Assembly: GCA_018715585.1 (NCBI GenBank)
Contig: DVLH01000043.1
Location: forward strand, 1 to 17,786
From: Candidatus Aphodomonas merdavium
GTDB taxonomy: Bacteria; Bacillota; Clostridia; Christensenellales; Aristaeellaceae
Length of the DNA stretch: 17,786 bases
Direction of reading: 5' to 3'
Position numbers and translations under genes: made by a program. Below the pieces are notes generated by a model, which did not search any database, was not told where the DNA came from, and saw nothing but the letters and a program-made list of their open reading frames with translations. Of the stretch, positions 7,734 to 14,009 are shown in pieces; the stretch's first letter is position 1, and each line of letters begins with the position of its first letter.

Positions 7734-8417
7734 CTATGACGCTTCCTGTTCCCCGCCGCCCTGCGCTTCCACATAGGCCGCATAAGAGACGTATTGCTGC
7801 ACGAGCGTGGCGCGCGCCGCATTCAGCTCCTGGTCCTGCGCGCTTTCTGCAAGGTCTTCCATCGCAGCAAGGCATGCGTTGGCAAGCCCGGCAAGCCCCA
7901 TCGCCACGGGGTTTTCCACGCCTTCCAGGCGCGCGCCAATGGTGCGGCAGTCTGTGCGCAGCTCCGCCTGACGCAGTTGTGCGTATTGTGTGCGCTCCTG
8001 CGGTTCAAGCACCTCCATTGCCCTTAGCGCCGAAAGCGTTCTCTCCACAACATTGGCGGCCTCCTGCAGCGCGTCCAGGCGGCTCTTTTCCGCCGTTACG
8101 CGCAGTTCTAACGCATCGGCGTTTACGCTTTCAATTTCCAGCGCCACGTTGCGCTGCTCGCGCGCAATTTCCGCCTCCAGCAGCGTTGCGCACGCAGCGA
8201 CCGCCTGCCCCCCTTCATAGAGCAAATACCATTGCTGCTGGGGCAGCAGGAGCGTCGCCGTTTGCGTTGTGCCGGCATCCTGGGGCGCAAACACGGCCGC
8301 AACGTCCATGGCGTCCGTCATCCCCGCCCCAACACATGCCCCCGCAGCGAGCACAAGCGCTAGCGTCAGCAGATCCACGCGCACCCTTTGCCCAAACCGA
8401 TTCCGCCTGCGCCGCAT
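7734..8417 (-). CDS. Membrane-anchored or secreted helical protein, unknown function
   Basis: The product has 227 residues, with an Arg-rich start (RRRRNRFGQRVR) and a hydrophobic segment (about 14-33) acting as signal anchor or signal peptide. The cysteine after it is not in a proper lipobox. The remainder is rich in Ala, Glu, Leu and Gln with long helices (about 70-215) that look coiled-coil prone, and it ends in a Gly/Glu-rich tail. I do not recognise a family. The ATG at 8417 is supported by AAGGAGGG 7 bases upstream. The gene runs towards the kinase gene, and the 174 bases between them hold no gene or convincing terminator. It is divergent from the DUF6062 gene across 81 bases, but I see no good minus-strand promoter there. 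Confidence 0.75.
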   Translation of the reverse strand: MRRRRNRFGQRVRVDLLTLALVLAAGACVGAGMTDAMDVAAVFAPQDAGTTQTATLLLPQQQWYLLYEGGQAVAACATLLEAEIAREQRNVALEIESVNADALELRVTAEKSRLDALQEAANVVERTLSALRAMEVLEPQERTQYAQLRQAELRTDCRTIGARLEGVENPVAMGLAGLANACLAAMEDLAESAQDQELNAARATLVQQYVSYAAYVEAQGGGEQEAS

Positions 8418-8444
8418 GGCAATCCCTCCTTGCAGAGCCTATGC

Positions 8445-8473
8445 TTGCAGCGCGCGGCAAATGCCGCTATAAT
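8445..8473 (+). promoter_or_regulatory. Sigma-A promoter of the DUF6062 gene
   Basis: TTGCAG (8445-8450), a 17-base spacer and TATAAT (8468-8473), 25 bases before the start codon. The spacer holds a perfect inverted repeat. Confidence 0.85.
8454..8467. repeat. Palindrome in the promoter spacer, possible operator
   Basis: GCGGCAAATGCCGC has 6-base arms around an AA centre. It fills the downstream part of the spacer and touches the -10 box, a classic place for a repressor to act. The fucI promoter has a related but imperfect version at the same position (3821-3834, 11 of 14 bases the same). It could also be only a preferred sigma-A spacer sequence in this genome. Confidence 0.4.
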
Positions 8474-8498
8474 CGTTGACAAACGGAAGGAGACGGCT

Positions 8499-9176
8499 AT
8501 GCGCTATCATCTCGACACCATCCCCGTCTGGGACGCTTTTCGCACCGAAAGCGAATGCCCCCTGTGCGACCTAAAGCAAAACGCCGAAGCCACATATGCG
8601 CAAAACTTTCTGGGAGGCTCCGTCATGGAGTCCGACGTGCGCCTGGAAGTCAACCAAAAAGGATTTTGCGCGCGGCATTTTGCGCAGATGCTTTCCTTAA
8701 ACAACCGCCTGGGCCTGGCGCTGATCACCCATACCCACATGCAGCAGGCCACCGGCAAACGGCAGGCGCCTGCGCCGCGCGCCGGGCTGTTTTCACGGCG
8801 GAGCGTCCCGGCGCAAGAGGCGGAAAGCTGCATTCTCTGCGACAGGCTAAACGCCACGATGGACCGCTATCTGTATACGGTGCTGCACCTGTTCGGCACG
8901 GACGAATCGTTCCGCGAAACGTTTTCCGCCTCCAAAGGCTTTTGCATGCCGCACGCGCGCGCCCTGGCAAACATGGCCGCGCAGACGCTGCCGCAAAAAA
9001 AAGCGCAGGCGTTCTCCGACGCGCTGGATGCGCTGCAAAAAGCGAACCTCGAACGGGTGGAACAGGAGCTGTTTTGGTTTACACAGAAGTTTGACTTTCG
9101 CAACGCGGACAAGCCCTGGGGCAACAGCAAGGACGCACCCGAACGCGCCATTCTTAAGCTGCGCGGCAGATTTTAA
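8499..9176 (+). CDS. DUF6062 family protein with paired CxxC/CxxH motifs
   Basis: The 225-residue protein begins MRYHLDTIPVWDAF, which I recognise as typical of DUF6062, a family of unknown function seen in Clostridia. It holds two similar modules: CPLC (20-23) with GFCARH (55-60), and CILC (111-114) with GFCMPH (147-152). The gap between CxxC and CxxH is nearly the same in both. Each module could bind one metal ion, probably zinc, which points to an internal duplication. No signal peptide or membrane helix is visible, so it is probably cytoplasmic. The ATG is fixed by AAGGAG 6 bases upstream and a strong promoter. It is transcribed alone, just ahead of the ribosomal operon. Metal binding is inferred from motif layout. 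Confidence 0.85.
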   Translation: MRYHLDTIPVWDAFRTESECPLCDLKQNAEATYAQNFLGGSVMESDVRLEVNQKGFCARHFAQMLSLNNRLGLALITHTHMQQATGKRQAPAPRAGLFSRRSVPAQEAESCILCDRLNATMDRYLYTVLHLFGTDESFRETFSASKGFCMPHARALANMAAQTLPQKKAQAFSDALDALQKANLERVEQELFWFTQKFDFRNADKPWGNSKDAPERAILKLRGRF

Positions 9177-9208
9177 CGCGCGCAAAGGGCATGGGGAAGC
9201 GTTTTTTT
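9175..9208 (+). terminator. Weak candidate terminator after the DUF6062 gene
   Basis: AACGC (9175-9179, overlapping the stop codon) can pair with GCGTT (9199-9203), and a run of seven T (9202-9208) follows. The stem is short and the loop long, so the call rests mainly on the T run and on the promoter that begins straight after it. Confidence 0.35.
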
Positions 9209-9219
9209 GTCCAAACGCC

Positions 9220-9249
9220 TTGACAGGCGGTTGACAAATGTGCTATCGT
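9220..9249 (+). promoter_or_regulatory. Likely promoter of the str operon
   Basis: TTGACA (9220-9225), an 18-base spacer, and TATCGT (9244-9249) preceded by TGTGC, giving an extended -10. A second TTGACA (9231-9236) lies between but has no -10 box at the right distance. The start of rplGB is about 72 bases downstream. Confidence 0.6.
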
Positions 9250-9266
9250 ATACAAGTTGCCGCAAT

Positions 9267-9304
9267 GGCGCATAGTAAAAGTGCGCCGGGCGACAGACCT
9301 CTGT
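9267..9304 (+). promoter_or_regulatory. Structured leader before rplGB
   Basis: GGCGCA (9267-9272) pairs perfectly with TGCGCC (9282-9287) around a 9-base A-rich loop. A smaller ACAG/CTGT hairpin lies directly after it, before the ribosome binding site (about 9308-9313). It may be a feedback site for one of the operon's RNA-binding proteins, but no known leader motif is recognised. Confidence 0.35.
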
Positions 9305-9321
9305 GCGAAGGAGGAAAGGAC

Positions 9322-9570
9322 ATGCCGGAATTGCTGAGCGACGCTTCTCGCCGCGTGGTTGGCGCGCGCCAAGTGCTGCGGGCTGTAGCGGCTGGCTCTG
9401 TTGAGCGGGTGTATGTCGCCCGCGACGCGGACCCCTTCGTCACCCAACCTGTCGTAAACGCCTGCGAAAAGGCGGGCGTGCGCGTTGAAGAGGTCGCTGC
9501 CATGCAGCAGCTGGGAAAGGCGTGCGGGATCAGCGTAAGCGCCGCCGTGGCCGCCCTTCTCAAAGCCTGA
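9322..9570 (+). CDS. rplGB: L7Ae-family ribosomal protein (RplGB / YbxF-like)
   Basis: The product has 82 residues, the usual size of the bacterial L7Ae-type proteins that bind kink-turn RNA. Typical features are the early GARQVLRAV helix, the VERVYVARDADP strand-turn and the C-terminal LGKACGISVSAAVAAL helix-loop-helix. The ATG at 9322 follows AAGGAGG at a good distance; an earlier in-frame ATG at 9238 lies upstream of the likely transcription start. In Bacillus and Clostridia this gene stands immediately before rpsL, as here, which supports the call. It is the first gene of the operon in this window. Confidence 0.92.
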   Translation: MPELLSDASRRVVGARQVLRAVAAGSVERVYVARDADPFVTQPVVNACEKAGVRVEEVAAMQQLGKACGISVSAAVAALLKA

Positions 9571-9623
9571 CGGTATCCGGCTTCCGCAAGGAGCTTGATA
9601 TATATTTCCAAGGAGGTGCTTCC

Positions 9624-9998
9624 ATGCCCACGATCAATCAGCTGATCCGTAAGGGAAGGGAGAAAGTCGTCAACAAGTCGACCGCCCCGATTCTGCAAAA
9701 GTGCCCGCAAAAGCGCGGCGTCTGCCTGAGCGTCAAGACCACGACGCCCAAGAAGCCGAACTCTGCGCTGCGCAAGATCGCCCGTGTTCGCCTCACGAAC
9801 CAGATCGAAGGCACCTGCTATATCCCGGGCATCGGCCACAACCTGCAGGAGCACAGCGTCGTCCTCATCCGCGGCGGCCGTGTGCGCGACCTGCCTGGCG
9901 TCCGCTACCACATCATCCGCGGCGCTCTCGACGCTGCCGGCGTTGCCAAGCGGAACCAGGGCCGTTCGCTCTATGGAGCGAAAAAACCGAAGAAGTAA
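9624..9998 (+). CDS. rpsL: 30S ribosomal protein S12
   Basis: The 124-residue product is S12, a decoding-centre protein. TTTPKKPNSALRK (39-51) keeps K43. The second conserved loop reads GGRVRDLPGVRYH (84-96), so position 88, almost always Lys, is Arg. D89, the residue methylthiolated by RimO in other bacteria, is kept. The segment IEGTCYIPG (61-69) is also unusual, where most relatives have EVT(A/S)Y. The ATG at 9624 lies shortly after AAGGAGG; earlier in-frame codons would add unrelated residues overlapping the rplGB end. In E. coli and mycobacteria K88R gives streptomycin resistance, so the ribosomes here may be naturally insensitive. Confidence 0.98.
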   Translation: MPTINQLIRKGREKVVNKSTAPILQKCPQKRGVCLSVKTTTPKKPNSALRKIARVRLTNQIEGTCYIPGIGHNLQEHSVVLIRGGRVRDLPGVRYHIIRGALDAAGVAKRNQGRSLYGAKKPKK

Positions 9999-10014
9999 GC
10001 CTTCGGAAAGGTGG

Positions 10015-10033
10015 GTTCGCGCGCAGCGCGGAC
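10015..10033 (+). promoter_or_regulatory. Hairpin in the rpsL-rpsG spacer
   Basis: GTTCGCGC pairs with GCGCGGAC (one G-U pair) around a GCA loop. No T run follows, so it is not a terminator. The rpsL-rpsG spacer is 141 bases, longer than needed. In E. coli the S7 repressor binds the mRNA in this spacer, so a similar site is conceivable here, but the sequence does not obviously match it. Confidence 0.35.
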
Positions 10034-10139
10034 AGCCCGTTGCTCTCATCCATTCCATTTTTGCTGAAAGTTCGCGCTTACAACGATTAGAACGAATCAA
10101 GCGAAAAGTGGCCGACTGCAAATTCAGGAGGGTTATCGA

Positions 10140-10610
10140 ATGCCCAGACGTGGATTTATCCCCAAGCGCGAAGTGCTGCCGGATCCCGTTTACGGCACCA
10201 CCGTCGTCACCAAGCTGATCAACCAGATCATGCTCGACGGCAAGCGCGGTGTGGCGCAGAGCGTGTGCTACGATGCTTTTGAAATGATAAAAGAAAAGAC
10301 CGGCAAGGATCCGCTGGAAGTTTTCCAGGCCGGCATGAACAACATCCTGCCGCAGCTCGAAGTCAAGGCTCGCCGCGTCGGCGGCGCTACCTACCAGGTG
10401 CCTATGGAGATTCGTCCTGAGCGCCGTCAAACGCTGGCGCTTCGCTGGCTGGTCGAGTTCTCCCGCAAGCGCGGCGAACGCCGCATGTCCGAACGCTTGG
10501 CTGCCGAAATCATGGACGCTGCCAACAACGCGGGCAACGCGGTCAAGCGCAAAGAGGAAATGCACCGCATGGCGGAGGCGAACAAAGCGTTCGCACATTA
10601 CCGCTGGTAG
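10140..10610 (+). CDS. rpsG: 30S ribosomal protein S7
   Basis: The 156-residue product is the usual length for S7, which binds the 3' domain of 16S rRNA and starts assembly of the 30S head. The start MPRRGFIPKREVLPDP, the central LEVKARRVGGATYQVP and the end KAFAHYRW are all family hallmarks. AGGAGG lies just before the ATG. It is the third gene of the operon; a strong terminator-like hairpin begins 15 bases after its stop. Confidence 0.98.
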   Translation: MPRRGFIPKREVLPDPVYGTTVVTKLINQIMLDGKRGVAQSVCYDAFEMIKEKTGKDPLEVFQAGMNNILPQLEVKARRVGGATYQVPMEIRPERRQTLALRWLVEFSRKRGERRMSERLAAEIMDAANNAGNAVKRKEEMHRMAEANKAFAHYRW

Positions 10611-10625
10611 TATCCCGGCTCAATG

Positions 10626-10677
10626 GGGCGGTGGGAAAAAAGAGCGCTTTGCGCTTGTTTCCCCCGCCCTCGTTTTT
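10626..10677 (+). terminator. Terminator or attenuator between rpsG and fusA
   Basis: GGGCGG and GGGAAA (10626-10638, with one unpaired T) pair with TTTCCC and CCGCCC (10658-10669). Inside, AGCGC (10643-10647) pairs with GCGCT (10651-10655) around TTT. TCG and five T (10673-10677) follow. It has the full form of an intrinsic terminator although it sits inside the str operon. Confidence 0.75.
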
Positions 10678-10693
10678 CGCGGGAGACAAAGTG

Positions 10694-10751
10694 CCTGCGC
10701 CGGCGCCAGCCGGCAAAGCAGGAAAGAACGCCGGGGTTCACCAAGGGTGAA
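10694..10751 (+). promoter_or_regulatory. Two hairpins in the fusA leader
   Basis: First hairpin: CCTGC-GCCGGC (10694-10704), loop GCCA, GCCGGC (10709-10714), an AAA bulge, GCAGG (10718-10722). Second: TTCACC (10737-10742), loop AAG, GGTGAA (10746-10751). Both lie between the terminator-like hairpin and the fusA ribosome binding site (about 10763-10771). I see no clear promoter between the terminator and fusA, so these may belong to a read-through or attenuation control. Confidence 0.45.
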
Positions 10752-10777
10752 GACGGTGCGCAAGGAAAGGAGCTACT

Positions 10778-12868
10778 ATGCCTCGCAGCCATCCGCTTGA
10801 AATGGTGCGCAACATCGGCATCATGGCGCATATCGATGCCGGAAAGACGACGACCACCGAACGCATTCTCTATTACACCGGCCGCGTGCACCGCGTAGGC
10901 GAAGTGCATGAGGGCATGGCAACGATGGACTGGATGCAGCAGGAGCAGGAACGCGGCATTACCATCACATCCGCCGCCACAACCTGCATGTGGAACGGCC
11001 ACCAGATCAACATTATCGATACGCCAGGCCACGTGGATTTTACCGTGGAGGTAGAGCGCTCCCTGCGCGTGCTGGACGGCGCGGTGGCAGTGTTTTGCGC
11101 CAAGGGCGGCGTAGAACCGCAGAGCGAGACCGTTTGGCGCCAGGCCAGCAAATACAACGTGCCCCGCATCGCCTATGTCAACAAAATGGACATCACCGGC
11201 GCTGATTTCCAGCGCGTGATGGACATGATGGAAGACCGCCTCAGCGCCCATCCCATCCCGGTACAGATCCCCATCGGAAGCGAAGGGGACTTCCGCGGCA
11301 TCATCGACCTCATCCGCATGGACGCGTGCCAGTATTACTCCGACGATGGCAGCGATGTGCGCGAAGAACCCATCCCGGACGGCTATCAGGAAGCTGCGGA
11401 GCTCGCCCGTTCGCAAATGATCGAGCGGCTGGCCGACGTGGACGATGAAATTATGGAAATCTATCTCAACGGCGACGACCCCGACGAGCAGCAGCTCAAA
11501 GCTGCGCTGCGCCGTGCGACGATTGCCGTGAAAGCTACGCCCGTGCTGTGCGGTTCGAGCTACCGCAACAAAGGCGTGCAGCCCCTGCTGGACGCAATCA
11601 CCCTCTATCTTCCCTCGCCGCTCGACGTGCCCCCCATTGTGGGCATGAACCCGCGCGACGAATCCAAAGAAGAGATCCGCCATCCCAGCGACGACGAGCC
11701 TTTCTGCGCGCTGGCGTTTAAAATCATGGCCGATCCGTTCGTGGGCAAGCTGGCATTTTTCCGCGTCTACAGCGGCAAGCTGGAATCGGGCAGCGTCATC
11801 TACAACGCCACCAAGGGCAAGCGCGAGCGCATGGGGCGCATCCTGCGCATGCACGCCAACCACCGCGAAGAGACGGACGCCGTTTATGCAGGCGATATCG
11901 CCGCGGTTGTGGGCCTGCGCGAGACGACGACGGGCGATACGCTCTGCGACGAAAAGCACCCGCTCGTGCTGGAAAGCATGGTATTCCCTGATCCCGTCAT
12001 TCGCGTGGCCATCGAGCCCAAGACGAAGGCGGGCCAGGAGCGCATGACGACCGCGCTGATCCGCCTCGCGGAGGAAGACCCGACCTTCCGCACCTATACG
12101 GACCAGGAAACGGGCCAGACGATCATCGCTGGCATGGGCGAATTGCACCTGGAAATCATCGTGGACCGCCTGCTGCGCGAGTTCAAGGTGGAAGCGACCG
12201 TCGGCAAACCGCAGGTTGCATACAAAGAAACCATCCGCAAGGTGGCGCAGGCGGAAGGCCGCTACATCCGCCAGACGGGCGGCCATGGTATGTTCGGCGC
12301 CTGTACCATCCGCATCGAGCCGCGCGAATCCGGCGCGGGCTATGAGTTCGTCAACGAAACGGTCGGCGGCATCATCCCCAAGGAGTTCGCCGCGGCAATC
12401 GACAGCGGCATCCGCGAGGCATCCCTTTCCGGCGCGCTGGGCGGTTACCCCGTGGTGGACTTCCGCGCCGTGCTCATCGACGGCGCCACGCACGAGGTCG
12501 ATTCCAACGAAATCGCCTTCAAGATTGCCGGTTCCATGGCGTTCCGCGAGGCCAACGCCAAAGCAGATCCTGCGCTGATGGAGCCCGTAATGAAGGTGGA
12601 AATCGTCGTGCCGGACGAATATGTCGGCGATGTAATGGGCGATATCTCCTCCAAGCGCGGCCATGTAACGCGTCTGGACGTGCGCGCCGGGCTGCAGGTG
12701 ATCGACGCCATGCTGCCCCTCTCCGAGATGTTTGGCTACTCGACGGACCTTCGCAGCCGCACGCAGGGCCGCGGCGTGTTCACCATGCAGTTTGATCACT
12801 ACGAAGAGGTGAGCAAGGCGGCCGCACAAAAGGTGTTGGGCGGCCAAGCCAGCCGTTTCAACTTCTAA
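10778..12868 (+). CDS. fusA: Elongation factor G
   Basis: The 696-residue translational GTPase moves tRNAs and mRNA on the ribosome. G motifs are intact: AHIDAGKTT (17-25), RGITITSAATT (59-69), DTPGH (81-85) and NKMD (135-138). Domain II, domain III (TGQTIIAGMGELHLEI, 445-460) and domain V (EMFGYSTDLRS, MQFDHYEEV) follow in order. It is the classical type rather than the EF-G2 or TetM type, as the str operon position also indicates. Odd points: the domain IV entry, normally RQSGGRGQYGHV, reads RQTGGHGMFGAC (498-509), and GGVEPQSET is preceded by Lys109 where most relatives have Val or Ser. The ATG has AAAGGAG upstream. No tuf follows; a terminator closes the operon. Confidence 0.97.
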   Translation: MPRSHPLEMVRNIGIMAHIDAGKTTTTERILYYTGRVHRVGEVHEGMATMDWMQQEQERGITITSAATTCMWNGHQINIIDTPGHVDFTVEVERSLRVLDGAVAVFCAKGGVEPQSETVWRQASKYNVPRIAYVNKMDITGADFQRVMDMMEDRLSAHPIPVQIPIGSEGDFRGIIDLIRMDACQYYSDDGSDVREEPIPDGYQEAAELARSQMIERLADVDDEIMEIYLNGDDPDEQQLKAALRRATIAVKATPVLCGSSYRNKGVQPLLDAITLYLPSPLDVPPIVGMNPRDESKEEIRHPSDDEPFCALAFKIMADPFVGKLAFFRVYSGKLESGSVIYNATKGKRERMGRILRMHANHREETDAVYAGDIAAVVGLRETTTGDTLCDEKHPLVLESMVFPDPVIRVAIEPKTKAGQERMTTALIRLAEEDPTFRTYTDQETGQTIIAGMGELHLEIIVDRLLREFKVEATVGKPQVAYKETIRKVAQAEGRYIRQTGGHGMFGACTIRIEPRESGAGYEFVNETVGGIIPKEFAAAIDSGIREASLSGALGGYPVVDFRAVLIDGATHEVDSNEIAFKIAGSMAFREANAKADPALMEPVMKVEIVVPDEYVGDVMGDISSKRGHVTRLDVRAGLQVIDAMLPLSEMFGYSTDLRSRTQGRGVFTMQFDHYEEVSKAAAQKVLGGQASRFNF

Positions 12869-12896
12869 CACCGGTTATCAAACCGAAAAACAGCGT

Positions 12897-12924
12897 CCCC
12901 CGGCGTTTGCCGGGGGATTTTTTT
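12897..12924 (+). terminator. Rho-independent terminator after fusA
   Basis: Perfect 8-bp stem CCCCCGGC / GCCGGGGG (12897-12904 with 12909-12916) with a GTTT loop, followed by A and seven T (12918-12924). It ends the str operon. Confidence 0.95.
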
Positions 12925-13327
12925 GCGGACACGGCCCGCGCATCCGCCGCAACCGCGCGGCATGCCGCTTTCTCCGGTTTGTTCCGGCGTCCGTTTTTTA
13001 TTGCGGCCGGCCGTTCCGGCGGCTTATCGTTTGCGGGGTGCGCTTTCCGGCAGGGCCTGCCGCGCTTCTCTTGCACACCTCCCGGAAAGGGCGAGGCCGG
13101 GCTCTTTGGCGGCGCCGCTACCGGCAGGGAAATGCGGCAAAAGCACGCTTGCGCTTCCATGTCCTTTCTGCTCCCATTGCTGGGATTCCCCTGCCGCCGC
13201 TTTTTTTGCAAAGCGCCTTTTTCCCGTGCTCCGGACCAAACGCGATAGCCTTCCGCTCGATGCGGGGTTCCTTTGGCCGCCCAAGGCTTTTTCATGCCGC
13301 GCGCCCGGCGGATGCTTTTCTCTATAC
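12925..13327. other. Gene-free spacer between two convergent terminators
   Basis: About 400 bases lie between the fusA terminator and the tdk terminator. Frames are open on both strands only because the DNA is GC-rich; none has a convincing ribosome binding site, a recognisable domain or normal composition. Small inverted repeats (for example GCGGCATGCCGC near 12957) and several T tracts are present, and I could not link them to a function. Confidence 0.55.
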
Positions 13328-13366
13328 AACAAAGCGCCCGGGATGGTCTTTCGCCTTCCCGGACGC
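13328..13366 (-). terminator. Rho-independent terminator after tdk
   Basis: On the minus strand, GCGTCCGGGA (13366-13357) pairs over ten positions, with one G-U pair, with TCCCGGGCGC (13343-13334). TTTGTTG follows. It lies 14 bases past the tdk stop and closes the pot-uppP-tdk run. Confidence 0.8.
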
Positions 13367-13380
13367 CTCTCGCACGGCGG

Positions 13381-13989
13381 CTACACGTTGCCGTTGATGC
13401 CGCTTTTGCCGTGCAGCCAATGTTGATAACACAGCCCGATGTAACGGATGGGCGCAGCCTCTCCGCCGTCAATGAGCACCTGCGCGCCCTCTTTGAGCAC
13501 GTTGCCCGCCTGGTCCACGCGCGTGTTCATCGTCGCCTTCGCGCCGCACCAGCATAGGCTTTGGTCCAGCTCCTGAAAGAACGCCGCAAAGCGCAGCAAT
13601 GCGCCGGAGCCGGGAAAAAAATCGCCGCGAAAGTCGGTTTTCAAACCATAGCAGTGGATTTCCAGGCTGCCTGCCATCTCCGCCAGCTCAATCACCTGCG
13701 CTTCGGTGAGGAACTGCGCTTCGTCCACAAACACATGCTGCAGCGTGCCGCCGGGCTTTCGCGTTTCAAACCAGAGCAGCTGCTCGCGCACGCTGTGATC
13801 CGGTTCCAGCACAATATCCGCGTGTGCTTGCAACCCCACGCGCGAGTAGACAATATCCGCCCCTTTGCGCGTATCGACGGAAGGTTTAATCAGCGCGCAG
13901 TTATAGCCTTGCTGGATATAGTTATGGCGCTGCATGAGCAGCATCGCCGTCTTGGAACTTCCCATGACCCCAAAGTAAAACCGCAGCAC
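13381..13989 (-). CDS. tdk: Thymidine kinase
   Basis: The 202-residue salvage enzyme phosphorylates thymidine to dTMP with ATP. Seen are a P-loop variant GVMGSSKTA (7-15), the catalytic DEAQF (89-93, base E90), CYGLKTDFRGDFFPGS (113-128), and a zinc site made of CWC (C146, C148) and CYQH (C187, H190) near the end. The layout follows the E. coli-type family. The start is GTG at 13989, chosen because GGGAGG lies 6 bases before it on the minus strand. It sits 20 bases after uppP and is probably the last gene of that transcript. Confidence 0.95.
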   Translation of the reverse strand: MLRFYFGVMGSSKTAMLLMQRHNYIQQGYNCALIKPSVDTRKGADIVYSRVGLQAHADIVLEPDHSVREQLLWFETRKPGGTLQHVFVDEAQFLTEAQVIELAEMAGSLEIHCYGLKTDFRGDFFPGSGALLRFAAFFQELDQSLCWCGAKATMNTRVDQAGNVLKEGAQVLIDGGEAAPIRYIGLCYQHWLHGKSGINGNV

Positions 13990-14009
13990 GCCGTACCTCC
14001 CGAAAACTG

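Noticed and set aside
7427..8479. A 350-codon plus-strand frame across the end of the kinase gene and the 7734-8417 gene
   Set aside because: Rich in Pro, Ala and Arg, with no start signal. The minus-strand gene has a good ribosome binding site and a believable signal segment.
9231..9254. Second TTGACA with TATACA as the str promoter
   Set aside because: The spacer would be only 12 bases, too short for sigma-A polymerase.
9243..10598. A 451-codon minus-strand frame across rplGB, rpsL and rpsG
   Set aside because: It crosses three certain genes and their spacers on the other strand and matches nothing known.
10598..12871. A 757-codon open frame on the minus strand covering all of fusA
   Set aside because: It mirrors fusA codon for codon, is rich in His, Ala and Arg, and has no domain. 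Long antisense frames are expected opposite GC-rich, strongly biased genes.
12858..13472. A 204-codon minus-strand frame between tdk and fusA
   Set aside because: It runs through both terminators and overlaps the tdk coding region in another frame; composition is abnormal.
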